Source of the DNA: Silurus meridionalis
Lineage: Eukaryota > Chordata > Actinopteri > Siluriformes > Siluridae
Assembly (NCBI RefSeq): GCF_014805685.1
Contig: NC_060896.1
Span: forward strand, 12,605,389-12,669,388
Direction: 5' to 3'
Length of the DNA stretch: 64,000 nt
Positions 22,591 through 33,289 of this stretch are shown piece after piece. Both the position numbers and the translations under genes were made by a program. Positions within the stretch are counted from its first letter, which is position 1. Each line of letters begins with the position of its first letter. The notes below the pieces were generated by a model. It was not told the origin of the DNA. It saw only the letters and a program-made list of their open reading frames with translations, and ran no database searches.

Positions 22591-22740
22591 TAGGGCTGTT
22601 AAAAATTAACAGGTTAATAACCTTAGATTAAAATGTGCAAATAAGTTGCAATTAATTACATGACTCGTAATTAATTGCAACTTCATCGCACATTTTTAAA
22701 TGTAAACACGATTAAATATTTGTAATGATTGACAGCCCTA
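22591..22740. mobile_element. hAT-type MITE, 150 bp, with 8-bp target duplication
   Basis: The ends are TAGGGCTGTTAAAAATT and, on the other strand, TAGGGCTGTCAATC. GTATTAAT is repeated exactly on both sides (22583-22590 and 22741-22748). The TAGGGCTGTC end is a known hAT-type fish repeat. The interior is largely an imperfect palindrome rich in AATTAAT and TTGCAATTAATT. There is no coding capacity. Confidence 0.88.
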
Positions 22741-22960
22741 GTATTAATATAATAATATGATTTGAGGTCCAGTTACCAGCGTGACACTAAAACAGGTAGT
22801 AGCAATGGCTACTTTTTACTTAAGTATGTCAGAGCCCAAACATCTTTACTTTAACTTAAATGAAAAAGTATAGCCTGTACTTTAACTTTTACCAGTCTTT
22901 TAAATCATGAGTATATGTAATTTTATTTGAGTGAAGGATGTGTGCATTTTTGCCCTCTCT

Positions 22961-22962
<2 letters not shown>

Positions 22963-23020
<58 letters not shown>
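22963..23020. repeat. (CA)n microsatellite
   Basis: Pure CA tract. Confidence 0.97.
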
Positions 23021-23023
<3 letters not shown>

Positions 23024-23129
23024 GTTGTGACCATTCAGCATATATGTATGAGTTGAGGACATAAAGAAATGGCTATGTGAATTAATTAAATAAATAAATG
23101 TAAGTAACATTTTCCTTAAAATTGTATTT

Positions 23130-23730
23130 ATTAAGTTCAAGTTCAAGTTTATTTCATTGTCTCAAAGCAGCTTTACAGAATATAAGAACTAAAGTGACTG
23201 ATGTGTATTTATCCCTGATGAGCAGCCTGGGGCAACTGTGGCTAAGAAAAACTCCCTTAGATTTTATGAGGAACAAACCTTGTTAGAAACCAGACTTAAA
23301 AGGGGAATGATTATAAATCTTAAAACAATACAAAACACCAGAAAGTGAGAACTACTATGAGAACCGGAGTGTGAGATTATGAGTAATGTCCTTTTACAGT
23401 CTTATACATTCATTTGACGTTGTGGGACCAGGAGCTACTGAGCAACTCATAAAATAGCTCAACATTTGAGATTATCTAAGATCCAACACCAACTACTCGA
23501 AACATTGCCTTTAAACATTCAAAGAGGCCCATTGTAAAAACTCTAAATGAAGTAGGATCCAAATGGTCTGATATGTCTCCAGATGGTTTGGGATGTTTGC
23601 GGGGTCGGCATCTATTTCTTTGAAGATCCATAATCTTTATGAGGTGGGACACACCTGGAGCTGGTGCAACCTCAGGATGCCTCGGGATGGGTAGAGAAAG
23701 AGAAGCAGTGAAGAGGAATTAGCATAGCTG
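23130..23730 (-). repeat. L2-like LINE 3' untranslated end
   Basis: Contains AAGCAGCTTTACAGAA, AGCAGCCTGGGGCAACTGTG, CTAAGAAAAACTCCCTTAGA and later GGAATTAGCATAGCTGCTGT, blocks common at L2-like 3' ends in fish. A shorter copy lies at 35795-36010 (GATTATGAGTAATGT, TTTAAACATTCAAAGAGG), and part of a plus-strand copy at 38110-38400. Confidence 0.65.
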
Positions 23731-23981
23731 CTGTTCATAATATTAACAACATATTAATATGAAGGTGGAAGAAGGCTGTTTTTGTAATATGGGTGATATG
23801 ATTTTCAATTTGCTGTCTAAAATCCCAGGTCTTTTACTGTTGTATTAGTAGTTACAGTACAGCCTTCTAAATGCAAGTTGAATTGCTGGAGCTTCTATGT
23901 ATTGGTTTTTGGGCCAATCAGCAATACCTCTATTTAGAATTTGATAATAGAAAGTTATGCATCAGCCAATCTTTAAAAGTT

Positions 23982-24173
23982 TTAACATTCAGTTAACCGA
24001 GCCAAATGAGATGTTTTGTCTGGTTTTGATGAGATATATAGTTGGGTATCATTGGCATGACAGTGGAAGCTAATCCCATGCCTTTTAATAATATTTCCAA
24101 AGAGAAGCATGTATATTGTATAAAGCAGGGGTCCTAGAAATAAACCTTGTGGCACCCCATTATTTACTTGCAT
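23982..24173 (-). pseudogene. L2-like LINE reverse transcriptase, motifs B and C
   Basis: The 63-residue frame reads NGVPQGLFLGPLLYTIYM and then ISFHCHANDTQLYISSKPD. GVPQGS.LGPLL and YADDTQLY are the RT motifs B and C of L2/CR1-type LINEs. Here the motif C core is HAND instead of YADD, so the tyrosine and the first aspartate of the pair are changed. Motif A lies separately at 24724-24957, with another LINE tail between. Confidence 0.8.
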
Positions 24174-24196
24174 TAAGTTAGATTGTTCTCCATTTC

Positions 24197-24660
24197 AATT
24201 TACATTTACATTTACCTTTGCGGCATTTAGCAGACGCCCTTATCCAGAGCGACGTACAAAAGTGCTTTAAATCTCTAGTAATGAATAAAGTCTTCACTGG
24301 TACGCCAGATTACAAACTGAATATAAATATAACCCTAGAATTCTACAAACTTGGTAAGTGCTAATTTAAGTGTTTCAGGAAGAGGTAGGTCTTCAGTCGT
24401 CACTTGAAGATAATCAGGGACTCCGCTGTACGGACATCTAGGGGAAGTTCATTCCACCACCTTGGTGCCAGAACAGAGAAGAGCCTTGAAGTATACTTAG
24501 GTGGTACCAATCAAGCAGTGCTGAAGGATGTCAGACAGCGTGGTGCAGTCCGAGATGTGATTAGGTCACTGAGGTAAGATGGTGCTGGTCCATTTTTGGC
24601 CTTGTAGGCAAGCATCAGTGTTTTGAATCTGATACGTGCAGCTACTGGAAGCCAGTGAAG
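24197..24660 (-). pseudogene. LINE ORF2 C-terminus and 3' tail inserted in the L2-like LINE
   Basis: The minus strand reads LHWLPVAARIRFKTLMLAYK, then NGPAPSYLSDLI, SRLFSVLAPRWWNELPLDVR and IIFK, ending KTYLFLKHLN and a stop. This is the standard C-terminal region of L2/CR1-like ORF2. Two in-frame TGA codons break it. It is followed by the tail that reads GCGGCATTTAGCAGACGCCC on the plus strand, with a short ATTTAC-repeat tip. It separates motifs A and B/C of the surrounding LINE. Confidence 0.82.
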
Positions 24661-24723
24661 ATTTTAAACTACAAAATGGTAATGATCACAGTGGTAGAAT
24701 TTAAACCAACTTAATGCCTGTCC

Positions 24724-24957
24724 CTAATTGTAGATGTTATTCTGTAAGCGATCTAGGAGAAGATCATGATCTATAGTAATGAATGCAGCAATAAGATCTA
24801 GTAAAACTAACAGAGAGATGTAGCCTTGGACTAAAGCTAGAAATAGGTCATTTGTTATTTTAACTAGAACCGTTTCTGTGATGGGACCTAAAACCTGATT
24901 GAAACTCTTCAAAGATTTTATTTTCTTGTAAGAAAGAGCATAACTGGGCAGACACAA
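24724..24957 (-). pseudogene. L2-like LINE reverse transcriptase, motif A region
   Basis: The frame reads ALVQGYISLLVLLDLIAAFI, then TIDHDLLLDRLQ. In L2-like polymerases the expected motif is LLDLSAAFDTIDH. The aspartate of the AFDT core is isoleucine (AFIT), so one metal-binding aspartate is lost. Upstream, ITETVLVKITNDLFLALV matches the usual N-terminal neighbour (TALVKVTND). Confidence 0.8.
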
Positions 24958-25215
24958 TCTTTTCTAAAATCTTGGGTCTTTAAATGAGTCTGAAAATTTA
25001 TAGTTCATTTGGATCCAAATTAGGTATCATAATGAGGGGCTTAATAACTGCCAACTTGAGGGGTTTAGGGACATGACCTAAAGATAGCGAGGATTTAATA
25101 ATATTGAACAGTTTTTGTATTAGATTAGATTAAATTAGATTAAACTTTACTGTTATTGTTCAGAGTACAAGTACAGGGCCAATAATATGCAGTTAGCATC
25201 TAACCAGAACTATTA
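24958..25215 (-). repeat. LINE-related fragments, including a TTAGATTAGATT tail
   Basis: Blocks AAGGGGCTTAATAACTG-like and GACATGACCTAAAGATAGCG are typical of L2-like non-coding regions. At 25123-25160 a run of TTAGATTAGATT followed by AACTTTACTGTTATTG and AGTTAGCATCTAACCAG is a common fish retroposon 3' end. Confidence 0.55.
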
Positions 25216-26018
25216 TACATTTGCTCACAAACACTTTACCCTCAGATTGCTCAAACACAGTTGTTTGTACTTTATCAATCTCCTATTTTTTGTGGAAAAT
25301 CAGATCCATGCAATATGCAATTATTATTGTTGTTTAAAGATATAAAGTCTCTGATCTTGCATGCCTTAATTTGTGGCCTTAATGACCCACTGTGAGGTGA
25401 AATGGCACATTTATACCTGATTACTCAATGCCTAAGATGACTCATGCAGTTCACAGTATCGTGAAGTGACCCATGACTCAGTTCCTCAGATCTGTGAGTC
25501 CACACTCACCTCTACCTCTCCTGCAGACCCAGCCATCACCTGGTTGGAAAGCCAGGCAGGGCACCTTACCGAAAATTCTTTTCTTAACCTTTTGCTTCTC
25601 CTTATCCTGTTGTGAGGAATCTATGGCGTTTTCACAACCTGTCTGAAAGCTTGAGAATGCGCATGATTTCTGGTTAATTTTGGGGTTCAATTCGGGTTTG
25701 TTTTCATATAGACAAATTCCTTTATTACCATCAATTACAAAACTATGCACAGTATTTGTTTACACTTCTACATTGTACAAATCGGGTATTACATAATTGT
25801 CACTCATTCATCATTAACAATCAATAAGGGTTGTGATGGATCTGGAACTTATCATAGAAGCATGAGTGCATGAGACATTCATGAATGGAATACACCATGA
25901 ATAGGGTGCTGGCTTATATGAGAACACCACATGCACATAAATTTACACACATTTATACACACATTTATACTAAGAGGCAATTTTATTGCAGTAATCTTTA
26001 CAGATGTGTACCTCAGAT
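25216..26018. other. No recognised gene
   Basis: A minus open frame at 25478-25750 has no recognised motif. A good splice-acceptor-like string (CTACCTCTCCTGCAG, about 25511-25525) is not followed by a convincing frame. Confidence 0.4.
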
Positions 26019-26020
26019 TA

Positions 26021-26775
26021 CAGTGGAAGCCGGTTATGTCGCCGGCCTATGGGACGGCAAAAAGCGTCGAGATAACCGAAGATCGAGACAAACAAAAACC
26101 AATATGGCGGCAATATATTAACGTGCTTGATATGTCTTTATGTACATGATGTGCGTTATTAAATGAGAATGTGCATGCATGTTCTTGGAGGGTTTTTTTT
26201 ACACAACAGCGTTGCCGCGATTTGTTTGTTTGGTCATTCGGATCGAGATAACCTGTAATGCGGATAAGGAGGCGGAAGCCAAAGTAAACGCAAACAAAGT
26301 TTATTGAGAATACTCAGGAGATAATCCACCAATACTTGTAGCGAAGCAGTAATATTCAGTGGTGCGCTCCGGGAGCGTGGCCCACGAAGTTCTGTGAAAG
26401 CAGAGACAGTTCGTGTAGAGAATCCACGGATCCGCGCTATGGAAAGCGTAGCGCTGGGCAGCAACGGATAAACGTGGTGCAGACAGCGTGAACATGGAAA
26501 ATCGATCATGCACAAACAATAACGGACCGTAAGTGCGTGGAGGTGAGGGGCTTAAATAGGAGATGGGATGAGTGAGTGAATGAGAGTGAGGTGTGTGTGA
26601 TCAGCATGACTGCGACCCCCTGTGCTCGAGATATTAGGGTTCGGGAAGATAACAAAATCGACATAACCGATTAAAAAATGCTAAGACAAAGCGAGAATTT
26701 GGCGGTTCCACTTCAAAAACAACGACTTAATAGGGTTGGCGAGTTAACCGAGGTCGAGATAAGTGGGTTCGACTG
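26021..26775. mobile_element. Tigger-like non-autonomous DNA transposon, copy 2 (755 bp)
   Basis: The ends are CAGTGGAAGCCGGTTATGTC and, on the other strand, CAGTCGAACCCACTTATCTC, with TA at 26019-26020 and 26776-26777. The inner edges match copy 1 (15392-15952). The centre (about 26250-26640) reads on the minus strand like a complete LTR-type unit: CTCCTATTTAAGC, about 25 bp on GGTCCGTTATTG, and a polyadenylation signal AATAAA (26300-26305). There is no transposase. Confidence 0.83.
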
Positions 26776-26799
26776 TAATTTTTTTTTTTTTTGCAATAG

Positions 26800-27480
26800 C
26801 TGAAACTCATTTTGGCCAAACTATGGAATTCAGATTTTATCCAGCCAAAGAATACTCCTCCTAAATGTTATATCATCCTGCTAATACTCTGCAAACATCA
26901 ATCTGGCATTTTTCTATGCCAGATTTGAAGTAGAGGCATCTGTCTTGTGTCATTGGTTTTCAGGTTATGGCATCATAGGACTGTTGATGGCATACTTTGG
27001 TATATGATGCCTCTGACTCCTTTACCAGTTCTTTTACTTTTGTTTTGGGGTTCAGGTGATCCTTCCAGACCAAGGTTTTGTTTATTTCTAGTAGTTCTTT
27101 TTCGTCTCCACTTTTTATTATTTTTATATTTAGCATGCAGTTCCCGGTAAAATTGCTTGTAGTACATTCTCAAAGACACTGTTTTTTTAGTTAAATGGAT
27201 GCACCCTTAATTAAGTCCTAATTATTACAGTTGACCAAACATAAGCTTCTAAAATTGAGCACATCATTGTCTGGAATTTTTTAGACTGTTTAATGGCATA
27301 GGTCTTGGTGTATTGTAAAAATCGGACAAACTGGAATTCTAATTTATTTCAGCGATTTAAAGCTGAAATAAATCTGTCCTTTAATTGAATAGTCTGTAGT
27401 GAATGTAAATGTGCCAAAAGAAATGTTTTTATATTGTGAAATGTGTTAAATCTGTGAAAAAACTGATACTGAATATCTTT
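26800..27480 (-). pseudogene. Tc1-like transposon relic (Sleeping-Beauty-like family)
   Basis: Blocks TTCAGGTTATG, CATAGGACTGTTGATGG, TTTTGTTTTGGGGTTCAGG and CAGACCAAGGT run in the order of a Tc1-like transposase read on the minus strand. GTTGACCAAACATAAGCTTC and TCATTGTCTGGAATTTTT match the 3' non-coding part of such elements. No frame remains open. Confidence 0.6.
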
Positions 27481-27656
27481 ATCCAAAGATTACGTAAAGT
27501 TTTGGCTTTGCATTTTGAATATTTTATTCATGTTTTATCCAGAAGGCAGTAATTTTTTTATCTGCCAAATCATCAATGTGTCAATGTGAAAGAAGGAAGT
27601 AATGTGACATGTGTCCAAAAGGGCATCACTTTATTCAAAGTGTATGCATATCTAAG

Positions 27657-28443
27657 TACCGTAATTTCCAGACTATAAAGCGCCCCCATATATAAGCCGC
27701 ACCTACTGAATTTGACAAAGATTTTTATTTTAAACATAAATAAGCCGCACCTGTCTATAAGCCGCAACTAATGAACTTTACACAGGCTTTAAAGAAAGAC
27801 AGTGTCTGTTACACAGTGTAATGGGTGAAATATGCTGCGCTTCCTTTAGGAGCATAGCGGTATTTTGGGAATAGCCTGGCGCCGCATTTTTCCGCTATTA
27901 CTGCATGTGTGGAGACAAAGGAATATGTCCTTATTATTTTCTGATGCTCAGTTCTAAGTTTCTTTGACTAACCCATAACGCTGTTGCCAAGAATAATAAA
28001 AAAGCACGAGTTTTGGAAACCTGTCTGTGCTTATATGATTTCTGTTGCAACTGAAGTTAGCGAGCTATCCCATGACCCAGACTCAACGTGCTACAACGGC
28101 TTGTATCTAAACAGTAGCCTACCAAGAAAGTCATTGTTCACTGTCTTCCTCCTTCCTTTCACAACTATTTCTCTCTGGAGTTTATCTTTTGGCATCGTCG
28201 TGCGTTTAAGAAAAAGTTTTTTCTTCCGATGCCGTGCAGCTCAGAACACAGGTGAGGTGCGTTTTTTTCGTTTCCGTTCGGAAATTTCATTGGTCTAATG
28301 TTATGGGGTTCAGATTTTTGGCTTGATGTTTGTGAAACCGGGAAAAACCCAGGAAAAATTCATAAATAAGCCGCTTCGTTGTTAAGCCGCGGGGTTCAAA
28401 ACGTGGGAAAAAAGTAGTGGCTTATAGTACAAAAAATACGGTA
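27657..28443. mobile_element. MITE with CCGTA terminal inverted repeats, about 787 bp
   Basis: The ends are TACCGTAATTTCCAGACTAT and, on the other strand, TACCGTATTTTTTGTACTAT, bounded by TA. The sub-terminal word ATAAGCCGC occurs repeatedly near both ends in opposite orientation. An internal open frame (27984-28298, 104 residues) has no recognised motif. The end type is common in fish; superfamily probably Tc1/mariner-like, from TA flanks. Confidence 0.75.
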
Positions 28444-31359
28444 TACCTTAACTGAATCATTTTTTTATTTACTATAACTCCACTGATTTTATCTCTGAAC
28501 AAAGAAACAACAAACTGAATTTAAAATAGACCAGTATATAAATGGCATTTTGACTAATAGATGTTAAGAATGAAACTTTCCCTTTCCATTTCCCTTCAAC
28601 ATTGTTCACTTCCCTTCTTCATGTTCTTCTCCTGCTCCTTCCCATTACTGCCTTTGCTTTCTCCTTTTCTGTCCCTCAAACCCCTTTTCTAACCTGCCAA
28701 AATATCACAATGCATTTTCATCCCTTTTTTGTTTTACGTGCTGTGTCATTGATCAATGCAGTCCAAATGCCAGGACTCCATCACGGTTACAGCGCGTGAT
28801 AGCGGGGCTCGGCTGCGGCCCAGTGGAGCCTATCTGTTCCATCTCAACTCACGGGCGAAATGTCGCTCCGGGAGAGTGAGCGAGGCTAAACCAACATATG
28901 TCAGCCGTCCTGTCATTCCTCGTTGGGCTGCCCTTCGTGGGGTGTGGGTGCGTGTGTATATGGAGAAGTGGACTCTGGGTTATTTGACAAGCAATGCAGT
29001 CATGGCTGAATGCTCTCAAAGGCCACTCCAGGAGAGCAAAGGGGTGTGAAGACAGTGTATGTATATATGAATGTATTTCTCCACATAAACATTTGAGGAA
29101 AATGTGTCACTATGCAATATACACAAAAAGTCATTATGCTTGTGTGGCAAAAGTGCTATACACGCTTTCTATGGCATATACCCTACCGATTTAAACATGA
29201 GCTACTGGGATAGGGATCAAAGTCAGGCTCTGTCTAAATAACACTGTATCTGGCCTGCTAGAAGAAAGCATCTTATACATTCAAGCAATAACAACCCTGA
29301 ACTGCATGAACTGCCTTGTGATTGACAAGCGGCTCAAGAGCTGTCTATAATTAACAAGAATGGCAAAACAACACAGCTTTCCGTCTGACACTGTAATACT
29401 GACAAGAAAAGCAGATGAAAAAAATGAAATGTAATGTTCCCATACTTTTGCTTCTCAGTATGTGTGTCGAGTACTAATTATATTCGTCCTATAAAGTTAT
29501 TACCTGTCTTTGTTATGCTGTTGGCTCTGGATGACAAAAAAATAAAATTGTTATCAAAAACCTATGGCCAGCTGAGCTCACACGTTGGCTCTGTGTTCCC
29601 TGGGAAAGAGCCATACAATACAGAGCAAAGCAAATAATTCTCCAGCAGATTAGAATTGAATTTCAATTTGCTAGGAAAACGGCACTCTGCTCTATGTCAA
29701 TATGCAGTAGGACTCAGTTTTCCCTGGGAGACAGACATGCAACCTGCCTTCTAGTCTGAGCTATAGAAGCAAGTAATGCAAGGCATCCCTTTTTATATAC
29801 ATTCTATTGGTCTGGGATTTTTATTTATTTTTATTTATTTTATAAGTTCAAGGCAGTGGAGCTAATTGAGACATTTGCTTTTGTCGTTATATAATGACCT
29901 AGTTTAATAGATTTTTATAGATTTGTGTAGTGGCAAGAATGATTTTATACCTCATAATTTAAAAAAAAAGTTTACATTTTTTTAAAAAATCACTCATTTA
30001 TACTAAAATGTTATTTATCATTAATAAAGTGAGAATGATTAAAAGAAATTCTTACAGGTTGGTGAAAATTTTAGCAAGGCCCATATAAATTACCACAACA
30101 TTCAGGAACTTATCAGCGACCAAGAAAGACATAATGTGTGATATCAGTATGAAACAGCTATTCCTTATTAAAGAGAAACCCATCAGAAGAGGAAAAATAG
30201 CTTTATTTTGTGAAGCACAATTTATCCAGACTAACCTTGAATACTATACAGTCCAGTGTGAAAAGTAGGTATTGGCCCCATCAGTTATTATCTAATGTCT
30301 CCTGCTACCTGCTGATGAATTAGGGGTATTTTCCTCTTTATTTTGTTATGTGTTGTGACCCTCATTCTGTGACAGTGCTCTTATATCTCTTGCTCCAGAG
30401 GGAATACTGCTCCCTGCATTACGCTCCAGCTTCCAGATGAAGATGTATCGCAGGTGACCTCGTAACTGATGGCAGCAGTGTAGAGATGCAAGGAGCATAA
30501 CTCCTTAATGCCCCGCTGCTATCATTTTATACAAGAATGTGTGTATGTGTCATTGTAGATATGTATGAATGAGTGCATGCATTTGTCCTTGTATAAGAGT
30601 CTAAATCTGCATGTGTCTCTGTTCAGGGATATTTTTTTTTTTTCATACGTGCCTGGTTGCACTCCGTTTTTCCTTATAAAACTGTGCATGTTTATGCATG
30701 TGCTTTGTGTATGCATCCTTCTAAAATAGGCAGAACTTTAGCAAAAAGGTACAGATACACCCTTTCACACCTAGGGGAAATTTGAATAAGCCACTCCCCC
30801 TACAGGCATATTCTGGTGAGGTGGGAGTTTCTTTTTTTATACTATGAAGGCTAAGAGGGGACCTACTGTACTGTACTATATGAAGTAAAATACACTAACG
30901 TATTATTAATATTCTAGCTAGTCCATCTACCAAAGTGTTTTTCAGAGGCAATAGGAAAATTAAGAAATGAGTAGAAACCCAGACAAGCATGAGGATCACA
31001 TGTGAAGCAAGTGCAAACATTTAACCCAGTATAACAGGATATTCAGAATACCTGCATTACATATATACAGTTTATCCAATGAAATAATATTCCAAGCATT
31101 TCAAATTGTCTTTGAAGAAGATATTTCTATCTGTTTTTATATTGAATTTACTGTGTAGCTCTCAAGCTAAAGCATGGAAAGAGTAATTTATTTTAATAAA
31201 ATTCTCAGTGTGAAGTAGACAATGAATGTTTGTTTTCGTTTTAATTAGATGTTGCAGTAGGAACATTTTTTCCGTGTAATCAAGGGAATGTGTTTTTTAA
31301 TCCTGTGGAGGTCAAGCATAGACTTGTTTGATCAGAGAAATCCATTACATGGCCTACAG
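28444..31359. other. Long stretch without recognised gene or repeat
   Basis: Mostly single-copy-looking sequence. It holds a GC-rich open segment at 28756-28960 and an AT-rich part rich in TAATT and CAATTT near 29630-29680. I see no confirmed exon. Confidence 0.4.
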
Positions 31360-31785
31360 TATGTCGACATCTGACTTTCATACCTATATGTTGTTCTTTC
31401 CCCAAATTTTGACACAGGTTTGGAAGCACAGAATTGTCTATAATGTCTTTGTATGTCAAAGCATTAGGAATTTTTTCGCTGGAACTAAGAAGTTCAGTCA
31501 TTTTAGAGAGACAGGTTTTTGCTAAAGTTGAAGTGGAAAACCTGCACCAAGCCTTGACTTCAAACTCCCCAGGCCTCCTCACTTGCCCTCAGTGCCCATC
31601 CTTATTATTGCTCCTGACTGAATGACTGGAGGGCAAAACCTTACAGCCACACTCCATTATCTAGTGGAAAACCTTTCCAAAAGAATGGAGGTAAATGTGC
31701 AGATTAGTCTAGAATGGGATGTTCACCAATAGATACAGATATGGGTGTGATGGTGGGGTGTCTTTAAAACCTCGGCCATATTGAA
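31360..31785 (+). pseudogene. Tc1-like transposon relic, C-terminal transposase part
   Basis: Blocks TTCTTTCCCCAAATTTTGAC, GGAAGCACAGAATTGTCTAT, CAGCCACACTCCATTATC and AGAATGGGATGTTCACC run in the order of the fish Tc1-like family also seen at 53586-53960. The right edge (TATGGGTGTGATGGTGGGG, then CTCGGCCATATTG) matches its terminal repeat. Frames are broken. Confidence 0.7.
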
Positions 31786-31841
31786 TATTATATTACTTTC
31801 TTTTAATCTCATCAAGCATAAATTAGACACAATATTAAGTA

Positions 31842-32453
31842 CAGTAAAACCTTGTTGTACGAGCAACCTATAGTACGAGCAAACAGAGATACGAGCGACC
31901 TCGCTCGCCAAATTTTACCCTGTTTCACGAGCAAATTTCAAAGGCACGAGCAAACCCACGCTGTCGGTTCACCGTTTTCGGCAGAGGGTCGCATCAGTCG
32001 CTTAGTTGATGACGTATCACTCGGTTGCTCTTGTTGTTCAGTGCAGCAAAAACTTAACTTTTTTTAGTTTTATATTTTTTTTTCACTAGAAATCTTGAAA
32101 AATGTCTCCCAAGAAAATCAGTGATGGTGCTGTGAAAACGAAAGTAAAAAGAATTACCATGGAAACCGAGAAGGTTAGGAGCGTGGTGCACGTCTCACAC
32201 TCGCAATCAACCACTATCACAGGAGTAAGTGTTAAATTATGTTTACATTACGGTAATTTGCGGTGTATTTGTTTGTTAAAATAGGCTACAAATACTTTTT
32301 AAGTGCAGAAATAAGCGATCGAATGAGATCTCAGAACGGATTAAATCGCTTTTACATTCATTCTTATGGGGAAAATCAGTTTGAACGTACGAGCAAATGG
32401 ACCTACGAGCAATTTTCAAGAACGAATTATGCTCGTACAACGGGGTTTTACTG
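31842..32453 (+). mobile_element. Tigger-like DNA transposon with transposase start only (612 bp)
   Basis: The terminal repeats are CAGTAAAACCTTGTTGTACG and, on the other strand, CAGTAAAACCCCGTTGTACG. A TA lies at 31840-31841 and 32454-32455. The word TACGAGCAA recurs several times inside both ends. At 32102 an ATG opens MSPKKISDGAVKTKVKRIT, which resembles the N-terminus of pogo/Tigger transposases (M.PK...DG...KRKR...T.E.K). The frame ends after 60 residues with no catalytic core, so the element is non-autonomous. Confidence 0.87.
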
Positions 32454-32601
32454 TACTATGACATAAACAAAAACCTTCAAACAATGATTGAGTTTGTGGG
32501 CCTAACTCAGAAAATGCTCCTTCCAGTTTTCCCCAAGAATGTGTTTTTTTTGTCTAGTTCACACACTTCACACACACTTGCACAATTTGCACACTTGCAT
32601 G

Positions 32602-32605
<4 letters not shown>

Positions 32606-32657
<52 letters not shown>
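32606..32657. repeat. (CA)n microsatellite
   Basis: Pure CA tract. Confidence 0.97.
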
Positions 32658-32659
<2 letters not shown>

Positions 32660-33020
32660 AAAGAAGTGAGGGTGAAAGTTACAGAGCAATAGAGGAATTA
32701 AGAGGATGTAGGTGTACTTTGCAGTTAAGGATGTGCTTAGAGCAGTCTGGTCACTAAAGCTTTCAGTGGGATTTACTGATTTATTGCATTTTGTACTCCT
32801 CTGTAATAGTGAACCATTAACTATGAGCCCTCAATAATTGAAGGTTTGTTTGTTTGTTGGGGGGTGTTTACTGATTATTATGTATTTGTTATTGTTTATT
32901 TGTTTATTTGTATTTATTTGTTTATTTTTATGTGTTTATATCCCTGATCAGTTGAATGAATTTAGGACTGGTGATTGGGCAGGCCATTCTGTAATAAATA
33001 CCACTCCAGCTGATTGTTGA
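32660..33020. other. No recognised gene
   Basis: TTTATTTGTTTG-type low-complexity sequence at 32880-32940. GACTGGTGATTGGGCAGGCC (about 32967-32986) resembles part of a Tc1-like relic. Confidence 0.4.
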
Positions 33021-33192
33021 GTCTTATCAGTCAAAATTGAAGGCAGGCTGTCACCGGCGGGGTGACGTCACGACCAGGAAGTATAAAACACACATGGAGA
33101 AAAGCCGGCTTCAGCTTCTGTAACCAAGAAGGAATCGCTGAAGGGACGCCAGAGGTGTGGCATAGAGACGCAGTGTCTCATTCCCTCAGGCA

Positions 33193-33266
33193 TCTAGGGT
33201 TACATACGTAGCCTAGAGACATTCCCTTTCAGGAACTCAAGCTGCGTTGGAACTCTTTGGGAACGA
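33193..33266. other. DIRS internal complementary region (copy D)
   Basis: TCTAGGGTTACATACGTAGC, CTAGAGACATTCCCTTTC and AGGAACTCAAGCTGCGTTGG: same organisation as in copies C and F, the reverse complement of right end plus left end. Confidence 0.75.
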
Positions 33267-33289
33267 GAGTCCAATACCACCACATGGAG

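Noticed and set aside
25526..25620. Candidate exon after CTACCTCTCCTGCAG
   Set aside because: Frames close within 20-40 codons and no good donor precedes the stops.
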